From: Gillisia hiemivivida
GTDB lineage: Bacteria; Bacteroidota; Bacteroidia; Flavobacteriales; Flavobacteriaceae
NCBI RefSeq assembly: GCF_007997295.1
Contig: NZ_VORY01000023.1
Coordinates: 1 to 45,962 of the forward strand
Direction of reading: 5' to 3'
DNA length: 45,962 nucleotides
The notes under the pieces were generated by a model, which searched no databases, had not been told where the DNA came from, and worked only from the letters and a program-made list of their open reading frames with translations. The translations under genes were made by a program, and so were the position numbers. Positions 16,463 through 24,475 of this stretch are shown here, piece after piece (the stretch's first letter is position 1; the number at the start of each line of letters is the position of its first letter).

Positions 16463-17035
16463 TTATTGTTTGATCACATCTGCTTGTCTAATATTCAACT
16501 CCTTCATAACTGCATTCATATTAGTGAGATCTAATTGTTTTCTATTCTCAGCAAAAGCTGCTGGTAGAACAATAACTCTGAATTTTTGATTTAACCTGAA
16601 TTCTGAATCTAAAGCGGCGAAATCTAAAAGTGTTCCATTAGAATTAACTCCATCTAAGAAGATAAAAACATCCTCGTAAGTGAAGTCAAAATTATACTGA
16701 ATCGTTTTGTCTCCTTGAAAATAGGTTTGCGGTAATGCTCTAAATATTTCAATAGGATTTCCGTCAGCGTCGTCTTGTCCATCGCCAACTTTTACATAAA
16801 CTAATACAGCATCCGATTCGAATACTTCTAGGTTTATATCATCAAAAAATAAGGATAGAGTATAAGAGTTATCTGCAGTGAAATCTCCAGTTACATCTAT
16901 AGCAGTTCCAATAAATCCACCTACTCCAGTAGGTCCTTCTGGTCCCTGAGGTCCGGGAGGTCCTTGTACACTATCTGAAGTACAAGAAGTAAGTGCAAAA
17001 AGAGCACATATTATAAGAGTGGATAATTTTTTCAT
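16463..17035 (-). CDS. Lipoprotein with short collagen-like segment
   Basis: A 190-residue predicted lipoprotein: signal peptide with lipobox ALTSC (Cys at about 18), then a short run of Gly-Pro-Pro-type triplets (GPPGPQGPEGPTG, about 25-37), then a beta-rich domain ending in a sequence rich in Asn and Gln. The collagen-like run is only four or five triplets, enough to suggest a flexible or trimerising stalk but not a true collagen. Similar small lipoproteins are common in Flavobacteriia, without known function. It lies 16 bases after msrB and ends at a terminator, so it is likely the last gene of the same operon. Confidence 0.78.
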   Translation of the reverse strand: MKKLSTLIICALFALTSCTSDSVQGPPGPQGPEGPTGVGGFIGTAIDVTGDFTADNSYTLSLFFDDINLEVFESDAVLVYVKVGDGQDDADGNPIEIFRALPQTYFQGDKTIQYNFDFTYEDVFIFLDGVNSNGTLLDFAALDSEFRLNQKFRVIVLPAAFAENRKQLDLTNMNAVMKELNIRQADVIKQ

Positions 17036-17051
17036 AATTTAATTTTAAGTT

Positions 17052-17450
17052 TTAAGAATTTTTATTGAAAGCTATACTTGCCGAATTTACACAAAATCTT
17101 TGACCCGTAGGGGTAGGGCCATCGTCAAATACATGACCTAAATGGCTGCCGCAATTGGCACAAAGAATCTCAGTTCTCATCATTCCAAAAGTTTTGTCCT
17201 GTACATATTCTACAGTTCCTTCTATAGCATCATCAAAGCTTGGCCATCCGCAACCGCTTTCAAATTTGCTATTGCTTTCAAAGAGTTTTGATTTACAGGC
17301 TGCACATTGATATTCTCCATTATCAAAATGAAGATTGTATTTCCCGGAATTTGGAGCTTCAGTACCTTTCTGCCTTAGAACCTTAAATTGTTCTTCAGAA
17401 AGTTCTTGTTTCCATTCCTCTTCGGTCTTCTCTACATTATATTTTTTCAT
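17052..17450 (-). CDS. msrB: Peptide-methionine (R)-S-oxide reductase, cytosolic
   Basis: A 132-residue MsrB that reduces methionine-R-sulfoxide in proteins. Four zinc-binding cysteines are seen in CAACKS (about 55-60) and CANCGSHLGHVF, and the catalytic cysteine lies in GQRFCVNSAS near the C-terminus. ESGCGWPSF is the substrate-site motif. There is no signal peptide, so it should work in the cytosol. It sits 10 bases behind a longer MsrB with a lipoprotein signal, so the two form a cytosol/envelope pair on one transcript. Confidence 0.94.
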   Translation of the reverse strand: MKKYNVEKTEEEWKQELSEEQFKVLRQKGTEAPNSGKYNLHFDNGEYQCAACKSKLFESNSKFESGCGWPSFDDAIEGTVEYVQDKTFGMMRTEILCANCGSHLGHVFDDGPTPTGQRFCVNSASIAFNKNS

Positions 17451-17460
17451 ATCTAATAAC

Positions 17461-17961
17461 TTATTTAGTATCTGGAATAAACTTCATGGCATCTCCATTT
17501 ATACAATGTCTTTTTCCAGTTGTTTCACGAGGTCCATCATTAAATAAATGGCCTAAATGCCCACCACAGGTACCACAATGAATTTCATCTCTGGTATATC
17601 CTAATTTTGAATCGGATCCCATTTCTATACCGCCTTCAATTGCTCTATCAAAACTTGGCCATCCTGTTCCGCTCATAAATTTGTGCTCTGTTTTGTATAA
17701 CTTAGTTTCACAGGCAGCACAAACAAAAGTTCCTGGTTCCTTAACATTGTTAAGTTCGCTCGAAAAAGGTCTTTCTGTTCCAGCCTCTATAAGAATATGA
17801 TATTCTGCGGGGGTTAAAATCTCTTTCCACTCCGCATCTGTTTTTGAGACTTCATATTTAGAAGCTACTTCCTTTGAATTTGTTTCAGTATCACTTTTTT
17901 GAGCACTGCTATTACAACTAACAGCAACAACTGCTAAAAATGCAAAAATTAAATTTTTCAT
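17461..17961 (-). CDS. msrB: Peptide-methionine (R)-S-oxide reductase, exported lipoprotein form
   Basis: A 166-residue MsrB with an added N-terminal lipoprotein signal (FAFLAVVAVSC, lipobox Cys at about 16) and a short Ser/Asn/Lys-rich linker to about residue 38. The catalytic domain then follows with CAACETK, SGTGWPSFDRAI, CGTCGGHLGHLF and the catalytic Cys in GKRHCINGDAM. All zinc and catalytic cysteines are present. It probably repairs oxidised methionines in envelope proteins. It is about as similar to the downstream MsrB as family members usually are, so the pair is not a recent duplication. Confidence 0.93.
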   Translation of the reverse strand: MKNLIFAFLAVVAVSCNSSAQKSDTETNSKEVASKYEVSKTDAEWKEILTPAEYHILIEAGTERPFSSELNNVKEPGTFVCAACETKLYKTEHKFMSGTGWPSFDRAIEGGIEMGSDSKLGYTRDEIHCGTCGGHLGHLFNDGPRETTGKRHCINGDAMKFIPDTK

Positions 17962-17986
17962 GTTTTTTATTTTAAAACTACAAAGA

Positions 17987-18856
17987 TTATACCGTGATGA
18001 ATGTTGTTATTTTGTTAATTACTTCAGAATCTCCTAAGATCTTTCTGTGCCCTAGACCTTCGGTTATAAATAACTGGCTGTCATGTAGATTTTTGGAAAT
18101 TTCGTAAGCAGAACTCACGTGTACATCTACGTCATCTTCATCATGTATAACTAGTGTAGGAATTTTGACAGCTTCCGCAGAAAATGCTCCGGAGTAATTA
18201 TCCATATCTTCTCCAAACTTTGAATCAAAATAGGATTTCATCTTTTTAGCAACCTCATCATTTAGTTGCATATTTTGTGCAAAGTCCTTTGTAATATGGG
18301 TTACGCTATTGGCTGTTCCAATAACCACCAGTTTGTTCAAGGATAGACCATCTTTTACTGCCTTTAGAATAGACATACCTCCTAAAGAATGTCCTATAGC
18401 CGCGTGAAATGGACCAAAAATTTTTTCTAGATGATGGATAGATTCAATGAAAAATGGCATCATACTAATTTTACCGGGTGCTTTTCCATGAGCTGGAGCA
18501 TCAAAAGTGATTACTTCAAAACCCTTTTCCACAAGTTTCTTTGCAATAAGTGCCATTTGAGTCCCGGTACCACTCCAACCATGAATTAGCAGTACCTTAT
18601 GTTTAGCTTTGCCATAGTGATAAACTACAATTTCTCTATTTATCGAAGGGACATGTATAGATTCTTGAATAGAATTAGTGTCCATCTCTTTTTCTCTCTC
18701 CGGTATTTTATATTTAAAGGGAGTTAAAAAGAGTCTTGCTGCAAATCTGCTAGCAATAAAAGGAGAGATTGCGGTTAAAATTTTACCAATTCTGAGTATA
18801 TATTTTGGAACAAGTAAGACTTGAACTGGTTTCTTTTTATCAGTCATTTGAGTCAT
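17987..18856 (-). CDS. Alpha/beta hydrolase
   Basis: About 289 residues from the ATG at 18856; a TTG at 18877 would add seven residues, and an ATG at 18847 is also possible. It has the alpha/beta hydrolase fold: oxyanion-hole motif LIHGWSGTG, nucleophile elbow IGHSLGG, acid in VIHDEDDVDVH, and base His in EGLGHRKIL. The N-terminal 60 or so residues include a basic, hydrophobic stretch that could be membrane-associated. Substrate unknown. It lies 25 bases upstream of the lipoprotein MsrB in the same direction, so it may head the msrB operon. Confidence 0.85.
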   Translation of the reverse strand: MTQMTDKKKPVQVLLVPKYILRIGKILTAISPFIASRFAARLFLTPFKYKIPEREKEMDTNSIQESIHVPSINREIVVYHYGKAKHKVLLIHGWSGTGTQMALIAKKLVEKGFEVITFDAPAHGKAPGKISMMPFFIESIHHLEKIFGPFHAAIGHSLGGMSILKAVKDGLSLNKLVVIGTANSVTHITKDFAQNMQLNDEVAKKMKSYFDSKFGEDMDNYSGAFSAEAVKIPTLVIHDEDDVDVHVSSAYEISKNLHDSQLFITEGLGHRKILGDSEVINKITTFITV

Positions 18857-19032
18857 AAAATAATTTAGAAGCGCCAAGTTAAATAAATTTCCAAGAGAAT
18901 AGGATTAAGAAGTATAGTAAAGAAATATAATAATGGTATCATTTTTGAAAAACGATAACTGTTAAAGCAAGCATAAACCTTCTTTACTGAGGGGCGTTGT
19001 TTTGTATTTTTATCAACCTAAAACCAAAAATC

Positions 19033-19854
19033 ATGAGAATTAAAAATTTATTTATAGCAGTTTTTGCTGTGTTTGTTATGCTTGGTTGTAAAACCAATCC
19101 CTTTACTGGAGAGAAAAACTTGAATTTTGTATCTAACGATCAAATATTTCCTGCAGCATTTGCTCAGTACGATCAGTTTTTATCTGAAAATAAAGTGGTA
19201 ACAGGTACTACTGAAGCGAGAATGGTGAAAAATGTGGGACAGAAAATAGTTACAGCTTCTGAAAGATATTTAAATGCGAATGGATACCAAGGATATTTAA
19301 AAGATTTCGCTTGGGAATTTAATTTAGTAGATGATGAGGCGGTGAATGCATGGGCTATGCCAGGAGGAAAGGTAGTAGCTTATACAGGTATTTTGCCAGT
19401 TGCTGAAGATGAAACAGGCTTAGCTGTAGTTATGGCTCATGAGGTTGCACACGCTTTGGCCGATCATGGTGCACAACGTATGAGTGCTGCACAATTACAA
19501 CAGTTAGGAGCTGTAGCAGGAAGTGTTGCAGTTAGTGGAAGAAGCCAACAAACTCAACAGATATTTGCTCAGGCCTACGGATTAGGTTCTCAGTTAGGAG
19601 TAATGTTACCTTTTAGCAGAAGTCACGAAACTGAAGCTGATAGAATTGGATTAACATTAATGGCTATAGCTGGATATGATCCAGCTGAAGCTGCAGGTCT
19701 TTGGAGAAGAATGGCTGCGCAAAGTAGTGGGCAGGCACCACCAGAGTTCTTAAGTACTCACCCTTCTTCTCAAACCAGAATTAATAATCTTACGAAATGG
19801 GCTCCGGCAGCTAAAGCTGAAGCAGCTAAATATGGTGTGACTTCATTTAAATAA
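19033..19854 (+). CDS. M48-family metallopeptidase, lipoprotein
   Basis: A 273-residue predicted lipoprotein peptidase of the Loip/YcaL/BepA type. The ATG at 19033 gives a signal peptide with lipobox VMLGC (Cys 19); the longer open frame begins inside the untranslated leader. HEVAH (H136 to H140) holds two zinc ligands and the catalytic Glu, and SHETEADRIG supplies the third ligand (E201). NAWAMPGGKVVAYTGIL is the usual upstream motif. By family it degrades misfolded outer-membrane or periplasmic proteins. A terminator follows. Confidence 0.92.
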   Translation: MRIKNLFIAVFAVFVMLGCKTNPFTGEKNLNFVSNDQIFPAAFAQYDQFLSENKVVTGTTEARMVKNVGQKIVTASERYLNANGYQGYLKDFAWEFNLVDDEAVNAWAMPGGKVVAYTGILPVAEDETGLAVVMAHEVAHALADHGAQRMSAAQLQQLGAVAGSVAVSGRSQQTQQIFAQAYGLGSQLGVMLPFSRSHETEADRIGLTLMAIAGYDPAEAAGLWRRMAAQSSGQAPPEFLSTHPSSQTRINNLTKWAPAAKAEAAKYGVTSFK

Positions 19855-19875
19855 AGGGTTCATTACAAATTTTTT

Positions 19876-19907
19876 AAAGCCGTTCTTATAGAGCGGCTTT
19901 TTTTGTT
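19876..19907 (+). terminator. Rho-independent terminator after M48 gene
   Basis: AAAGCCGTTC (19876-19885) pairs with GAGCGGCTTT (19891-19900), with one G-T pair, and is followed by a T run. Confidence 0.85.
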
Positions 19908-19918
19908 ATTTTTAAAAA

Positions 19919-21253
19919 ATGAAATATCCCCCTAAAGGAAGCAAGAAATTATTAAATGCCTGGGCATTTTATGATTGGGCCAACTCTGTTTACAGTTTGG
20001 TGATCGCTTCAGCAATCTTCCCGATTTTTTATGGTGCTATTACAATTGTAAAAGATAGCGATGGTAAGATTATAGATGATACCATAAATTTTATGGGATT
20101 TAATTTTAACAACGACTCTTTAATTAGCTATGTTACCGCCTTAGCATTCTTGGTAGTTTCTATTTTTAGTCCTTTTTTGTCTGGGATCTCAGATTATGTT
20201 GGGAATAAGAAATCCTTTTTAAAATTCTTTTGCTATTTGGGAGCTATTTCTTGCATCGGCCTTTTTTGGTTTAGTCTAGATTTTCTGTGGTTCGGTTTGT
20301 TATGCTATTTCTTTGCACTTATAGGCTTCTGGTCTAGTTTAGTGTTTTATAATTCATATTTACCAGATATTGCTTTTCCAGAGCAACAAGATAAAATTAG
20401 CGCGAAAGGTTTTTCTTTGGGGTACATAGGAAGTGTGATCCTGCTGATTATATGTTTGATCATGATCATGAAATATGAATGGTTTGGGTTTGAAGATGAG
20501 GGTTTACCAACAAGATTGTCTTTTGTTTTAACTGGAATTTGGTGGATTGGATTTAGCCAATACACTTACAAGTATTTACCAAAAGGGAATAAGAAGGAAA
20601 AGCTTACTAGGAATGTTCTTTTTAATGGATTTAAAGAAATAAAGAAAATTTGGTTTGCTCTTAAACATCAGGTTAGGCTTAGCAGATATTTAATGGCTTT
20701 TTTTACGTACAGTATGGCCGTGCAAACCATTATGCTTATTGCTACCTATTTTGGAATAGAGGAATTGGACTGGGGAGAACAAGATGCTACAACAGGTTTA
20801 ATTGTAAGTATTTTACTGATACAGTTAGTCGCAGTTGTAGGTGCAACTTTAACTTCTAGAATAGCCTTGAAAATAGGAAATATTAGAACTCTTATATATT
20901 TGAATATTTTCTGGATCCTAATATGTATTTATGCATATTTCATAATAACCCCACAAGAATTTTATGTGGCTGCGGCAGCGGTAGGTCTAGTAATGGGCGG
21001 CATTCAGGCTTTATCTCGATCTACTTATTCTAAAATGATTCCTGAGAACACTTTGGATACGGCAAGTTACTTTAGTTTTTATGATGTTTCTGAAAAGATC
21101 GGAATTGTAATTGGGATGTCTATGTATGGGATAGTTGCTCAATTAACAGGAAGTGTTCGTAATGCCATCCTATTTTTAATAGTCTTTTTTGTAGCTGGGG
21201 TGTTTTTGTTATTGAGAGTACCAAAAACTAATAATCCAGTAAAAGTAGATTAA
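19919..21253 (+). CDS. MFS transporter, UMF1 family
   Basis: A 444-residue integral membrane protein with about 12 predicted helices. The N-terminal WAFYDWANSVYSLVIASAIF is the signature of the UMF1 branch of the major facilitator superfamily (related to yeast Atg22). The cytoplasmic loop after helix 2 carries GISDYVGNKKSF, the MFS motif A region. Substrate cannot be told. The gene starts 12 bases after the upstream terminator's T run and is probably its own unit. Confidence 0.88.
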   Translation: MKYPPKGSKKLLNAWAFYDWANSVYSLVIASAIFPIFYGAITIVKDSDGKIIDDTINFMGFNFNNDSLISYVTALAFLVVSIFSPFLSGISDYVGNKKSFLKFFCYLGAISCIGLFWFSLDFLWFGLLCYFFALIGFWSSLVFYNSYLPDIAFPEQQDKISAKGFSLGYIGSVILLIICLIMIMKYEWFGFEDEGLPTRLSFVLTGIWWIGFSQYTYKYLPKGNKKEKLTRNVLFNGFKEIKKIWFALKHQVRLSRYLMAFFTYSMAVQTIMLIATYFGIEELDWGEQDATTGLIVSILLIQLVAVVGATLTSRIALKIGNIRTLIYLNIFWILICIYAYFIITPQEFYVAAAAVGLVMGGIQALSRSTYSKMIPENTLDTASYFSFYDVSEKIGIVIGMSMYGIVAQLTGSVRNAILFLIVFFVAGVFLLLRVPKTNNPVKVD

Positions 21254-21295
21254 CTCTTACTGGATCATTATAGTTTATAGATCTAATTTTGAATA

Positions 21296-22027
21296 TTAAT
21301 TTCTAGATATATCTCCAGAACCAGATGTTTTAAAATCCTGTTTTTCTGGATTTCCTTTATAACTTATATCGCCAGAACCAGAAACGCGAGCTTTCAAGGA
21401 TTGGGATGCGGAAACCTGAATATCTCCAGAACCTGAAACTGCAGCTTCTACAATTTCAGCATTTAAACTATAGGCCATAAAATCTCCAGATCCGGTTACT
21501 TTGCAGTTGAATTCTCTTGCTTTTCCATTTAATTTAATATCACCAGAACCTGTAATAGATCCCCATAATTCTTTTGCTTCAACATTAAGATTTATATCTC
21601 CAGAACCAGTAACTCCTACTTTCAGCTCATTAGCCCTTATTACACCAGTGTTGGAAACATCTCCAGATCCGGTTACATAAAGACTACTAATAGTCTCTAC
21701 AGGAACAGTCACTCGGATACTCATATTTCGGGATGGATTTAAAGACACATCCTTTTCAACAGAAATTTTGAGTTTTCCATCTTCAACTTCAGTTAGAATA
21801 TATTCCTGTAAATTACTTTCTGCTTCTACTTTAATTTTCCCCTCGGTGCCAGAAATAATTTGAACATCTAAAGAACCCACTAAGGCAATTCCGTCGTAAT
21901 TGGAAGTGCTGCGGGTATCCGTTACCATATTGCCATTTCCATTTACTTTTTTATTTCCCCACCATTGGGCATTCATAGTGGTAGACCCCATAAGTACAAG
22001 AGCTAATAAAAGAATTACTTTTTTCAT
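21296..22027 (-). CDS. Exported head GIN (DUF2807) beta-solenoid protein
   Basis: A 243-residue exported protein. Signal peptide at residues 1-21. The mature part is the DUF2807 'putative auto-transporter adhesin, head GIN' fold. It contains seven copies of SGSGD/TGSGD spaced about 17-20 residues apart (VTGSGDVSN, VTGSGDINL, ITGSGDIKL, VTGSGDFMA, VSGSGDIQV, VSGSGDISY, TSGSGDISR), with hydrophobic beta strands between, consistent with rungs of a right-handed solenoid. No membrane anchor is seen after the signal. It is the last gene of the sigma/anti-sigma operon, 24 bases behind the related protein at 22052, so it is likely a target or partner of that regulatory pair. Confidence 0.85.
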   Translation of the reverse strand: MKKVILLLALVLMGSTTMNAQWWGNKKVNGNGNMVTDTRSTSNYDGIALVGSLDVQIISGTEGKIKVEAESNLQEYILTEVEDGKLKISVEKDVSLNPSRNMSIRVTVPVETISSLYVTGSGDVSNTGVIRANELKVGVTGSGDINLNVEAKELWGSITGSGDIKLNGKAREFNCKVTGSGDFMAYSLNAEIVEAAVSGSGDIQVSASQSLKARVSGSGDISYKGNPEKQDFKTSGSGDISRN

Positions 22028-22051
22028 GATTGATTTGTTTTAGTTATTGGT

Positions 22052-23158
22052 TTATTTTTTTTGAAATGTGATACTTGCGTAGTTGCTTCTTACCACAATG
22101 TTACTCGAGTTTCCAGATTTTAGATAATACCCAGAATAACTTTTTTTATTTGATTCATCATTTTTCTTTTGAACATCTAATCCATCCATCCCATCAATTC
22201 CTCCATAAGTGGATACGATATCAAAATCGAAAGCTTGATCCATTGCATAGCCAATTTTTACTCCAGCGTAATTGGATTTAATTTTAATGTCTCTAGCTCC
22301 CTTCATAATTTTATTTATTTCGAGACTTCCATAGTCTAGATCAAGATCTAAAGATTGATAAACTTGTCCAATTTTAGTGCTTACATAATCTGCGTTTCCA
22401 TCAAGTTTTCTAAGCTTGTCTATATTTAAACTCCCATAATCTCCATTGTATTTTAGATACTCTACTTTTCTTATTTTGCTTTTAGAATAATCTGCATTGA
22501 TATCTAGCGTTTTTGCGTCCTCTATTTCAAATTCAGAATAATCTGCATTTATTACTGCATTTTTAACAACTCTTATATGGCTGTTTCTCGAATAGTCAAT
22601 ATTAATTTGATTACTATTTCCTAACAGTTCTCCGATATCGATGCTTCCATAATCACAATTTATTTTTGCGTTCCCAGTTAATTTATCCAGATAGATATTT
22701 CCGTAGTCATTAATAAGATGGACATTATTTGTAATGGGGGCCTTAATAATATAATTTATCTCCATATTCAAATTATTATTTTCTCCAAAGATCATATCCC
22801 ACCAGGATCTATTTTCTTCTTCAAAATAGGTTTTAGCACTTACCCCTTCAGAAGATTGATCAAATTTCACGAAGATCTCTTCTAGCTTTTCTTTTACTTT
22901 TTGTTCGTCATTTCCATTTACTTTAATGACTACTTCAATCTGAACTTTATTCTGGCTCCAAGTAGAGACATCTATATTTCCATAGCTATTGTCAATCTTA
23001 AGTAGGGCATCTGCAGCTACATCATAAGATTTGGAGATCTTTTTCTCTTTAGTATGTTTGCCAGAAACTTTATCTAAAGTTGTATCGTTCTCAACGGAAT
23101 TTGCAACTGCAGGATACGTTACTGCAAGGATTAATATATTAAATAACAGTGCTTTCAT
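22052..23158 (-). CDS. Exported beta-solenoid protein (DUF4097-like)
   Basis: A 368-residue exported protein; signal peptide about 1-19. From about residue 85 it holds ten or so copies of a unit with [AGLNS]-[DNT]-Y-[GSAV]-x-x-x-[IF] (DYGNIYLDKL, DYGSIDIGEL, DYSRNSHIRV, ADYSEFEIED, ADYSKSKIRK, GDYGSLNIDK, ADYVSTKIGQ, LDYGSLEINK, SNYAGVKIGY, SNYASITFQ), spaced 17-25 residues apart. This pattern looks like rungs of a parallel beta-helix. The start overlaps the upstream anti-sigma gene by 20 bases. The function is unknown; an envelope scaffold or adhesin is one guess. Confidence 0.75.
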   Translation of the reverse strand: MKALLFNILILAVTYPAVANSVENDTTLDKVSGKHTKEKKISKSYDVAADALLKIDNSYGNIDVSTWSQNKVQIEVVIKVNGNDEQKVKEKLEEIFVKFDQSSEGVSAKTYFEEENRSWWDMIFGENNNLNMEINYIIKAPITNNVHLINDYGNIYLDKLTGNAKINCDYGSIDIGELLGNSNQINIDYSRNSHIRVVKNAVINADYSEFEIEDAKTLDINADYSKSKIRKVEYLKYNGDYGSLNIDKLRKLDGNADYVSTKIGQVYQSLDLDLDYGSLEINKIMKGARDIKIKSNYAGVKIGYAMDQAFDFDIVSTYGGIDGMDGLDVQKKNDESNKKSYSGYYLKSGNSSNIVVRSNYASITFQKK

Positions 23159-23705
23159 TTTTATAGTTTTTTAGTTCTTTAATTTCTTCAATTTGGGTTA
23201 AAACGTCATTTAGGAGATCTATACGTTGTTGCAAGTTGGAAACCATTGCAAATACTACTCGCTTATCCTTCCCACTCTTAGAAAGGTCTACTTTAAGTTT
23301 TTTATATTCTTTATCTAAACGTTCCAGTTGCACTAAGGCATCATCGATTATAATTTTCGTTTCAGGAGATTTAGAAGCATTTACCTTTTCCAGTTCTGCT
23401 CTTATAGCATTCGCATAAAAATCTTGCGTTTCTTTCATTTCCGGAGAAATAGCAGCAAGCCCTGCAGGCTTCGATAAAATGTTTGAACTTAAAAAGCTGC
23501 CAGCAATAAGTATTATAAAAACAATACTCGCAGCAATGGCTATCCAGGATTTCCATAAAGGTCTAACAGGACTTTCGCTTCTGGAGCTTTTTAATTTTCG
23601 GGACTCCTTTAATTTATATAGAAAACGTTCTTCATGACCAGTTTCTGGCTCTTCCAGATCGCAGTCTTCGTTTATAAAGAGTTTATATAATTCTTCATCT
23701 TTCAT
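23139..23705 (-). CDS. Probable anti-sigma factor
   Basis: A 188-residue single-pass membrane protein. The N-terminal cytosolic part (1-49) is acidic and helical, with DEELYKLFINEDCDLEEPETGHEERFL, suited to bind a sigma factor. A transmembrane helix lies at about 53-75 (IAIAASIVFIILIAGSFLSS), and a periplasmic helical part rich in Lys, Glu and Leu follows. No zinc HxxxCxxC motif is visible, so it would be a non-ZAS type. It overlaps the ECF sigma gene by 11 bases and the next gene by 20, so the three are translationally linked. The assignment rests mainly on topology and position. Confidence 0.7.
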   Translation of the reverse strand: MKDEELYKLFINEDCDLEEPETGHEERFLYKLKESRKLKSSRSESPVRPLWKSWIAIAASIVFIILIAGSFLSSNILSKPAGLAAISPEMKETQDFYANAIRAELEKVNASKSPETKIIIDDALVQLERLDKEYKKLKVDLSKSGKDKRVVFAMVSNLQQRIDLLNDVLTQIEEIKELKNYKNESTVI

Positions 23706-24258
23706 TTCCTGATACTATTTTTCTTAATTGTTCTTTTGCTCTAGAAATGGTAGTTCTACAATTAGCAGGGCTTAATTTTAGGATCTCACAAATTTCATCA
23801 TAATCATAGCCTTCAATTAAATGAAGGCTAAGAACGACTCTATAACTTTCTTTTAGTAATTCGAACTTTTTTAAAATATGCTGAATTTTACACTTGTTTT
23901 CCTCTTCTTCAATAATACCTATTCCGTCTCCTTCAGTAATTTCATTCCTAAATTCATCATTATAGGAAACCTGTGTGTATTTTATTCTTTTGTTATAGGC
24001 ATTGATACTTAGGTTTACTACAATTTTCTTGATCCAGGCCCCAAATGTCGATTTCCCTTCAAAAGTATGTATCTTAGAAAAAGCCTTGATAAACCCTTCT
24101 TGCATAATGTCTTCAGCTTCCGCAGAATCCTTTACAATTCTGAGCGCTGTATTATACATCGCTTTGTAATATTTCTTATATACTTCTAATTGTGCTCGAT
24201 GCTCCTGTTTTTGGCAACGTACAATCAAATCTTCTGTGTAAGTAATACTTGGTGTCAA
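23695..24258 (-). CDS. RNA polymerase ECF-type sigma factor
   Basis: A 187-residue sigma-70 family factor with regions 2 and 4 only, typical of extracytoplasmic-function sigmas. Region 2 is at about residues 22-90 (YNTALRIVKDSAEAEDIMQEGFIKAF, then TFGAWIKKIVVNLSINAYNK), and region 4 at about 125-180 (LHLIEGYDYDEICEILKLSPANCRTTISRAKEQLRKIV). The frame begins with a TTG at 24258; no ATG exists before residue 34, which would cut region 2, so TTG is the likely start. It heads the operon running to 21296. Regulation is expected to be by the membrane protein at 23139 and by itself; the inducing signal is unknown. Confidence 0.9.
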   Translation of the reverse strand: MTPSITYTEDLIVRCQKQEHRAQLEVYKKYYKAMYNTALRIVKDSAEAEDIMQEGFIKAFSKIHTFEGKSTFGAWIKKIVVNLSINAYNKRIKYTQVSYNDEFRNEITEGDGIGIIEEEENKCKIQHILKKFELLKESYRVVLSLHLIEGYDYDEICEILKLSPANCRTTISRAKEQLRKIVSGNER

Positions 24259-24382
24259 GAAATTTCTATTAGGCTTCTACTTTAAAGATACCTATGTTTT
24301 TAAATTGTTACAGTTTCTGAAAAAAAAGTTGAATTCTTTTTGGTGGCATAACAATTGAAATAAAAGATTAAAATAATACCCG

Positions 24383-24431
24383 CTACGTGCAGAGGCAGTA
24401 GGATTAAACCCTAGCAGAAGATTGTACGTAG
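24383..24431 (+). promoter_or_regulatory. Possible structured leader of lon
   Basis: In the gap before lon, CTACGT (24383-24388) can pair with ACGTAG (24426-24431), and inside it TAGG (24399-24402) can pair with CCTA (24410-24413). A second short inverted repeat, AAACTG/CAGTTT (24443-24460), lies just before the ATG. No exact TAnnTTTG box was found in this gap. Weak evidence. Confidence 0.3.
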
Positions 24432-24475
24432 ATATAAATAATAAACTGTAATGACAGTTTGACCTAAATAAAGAT

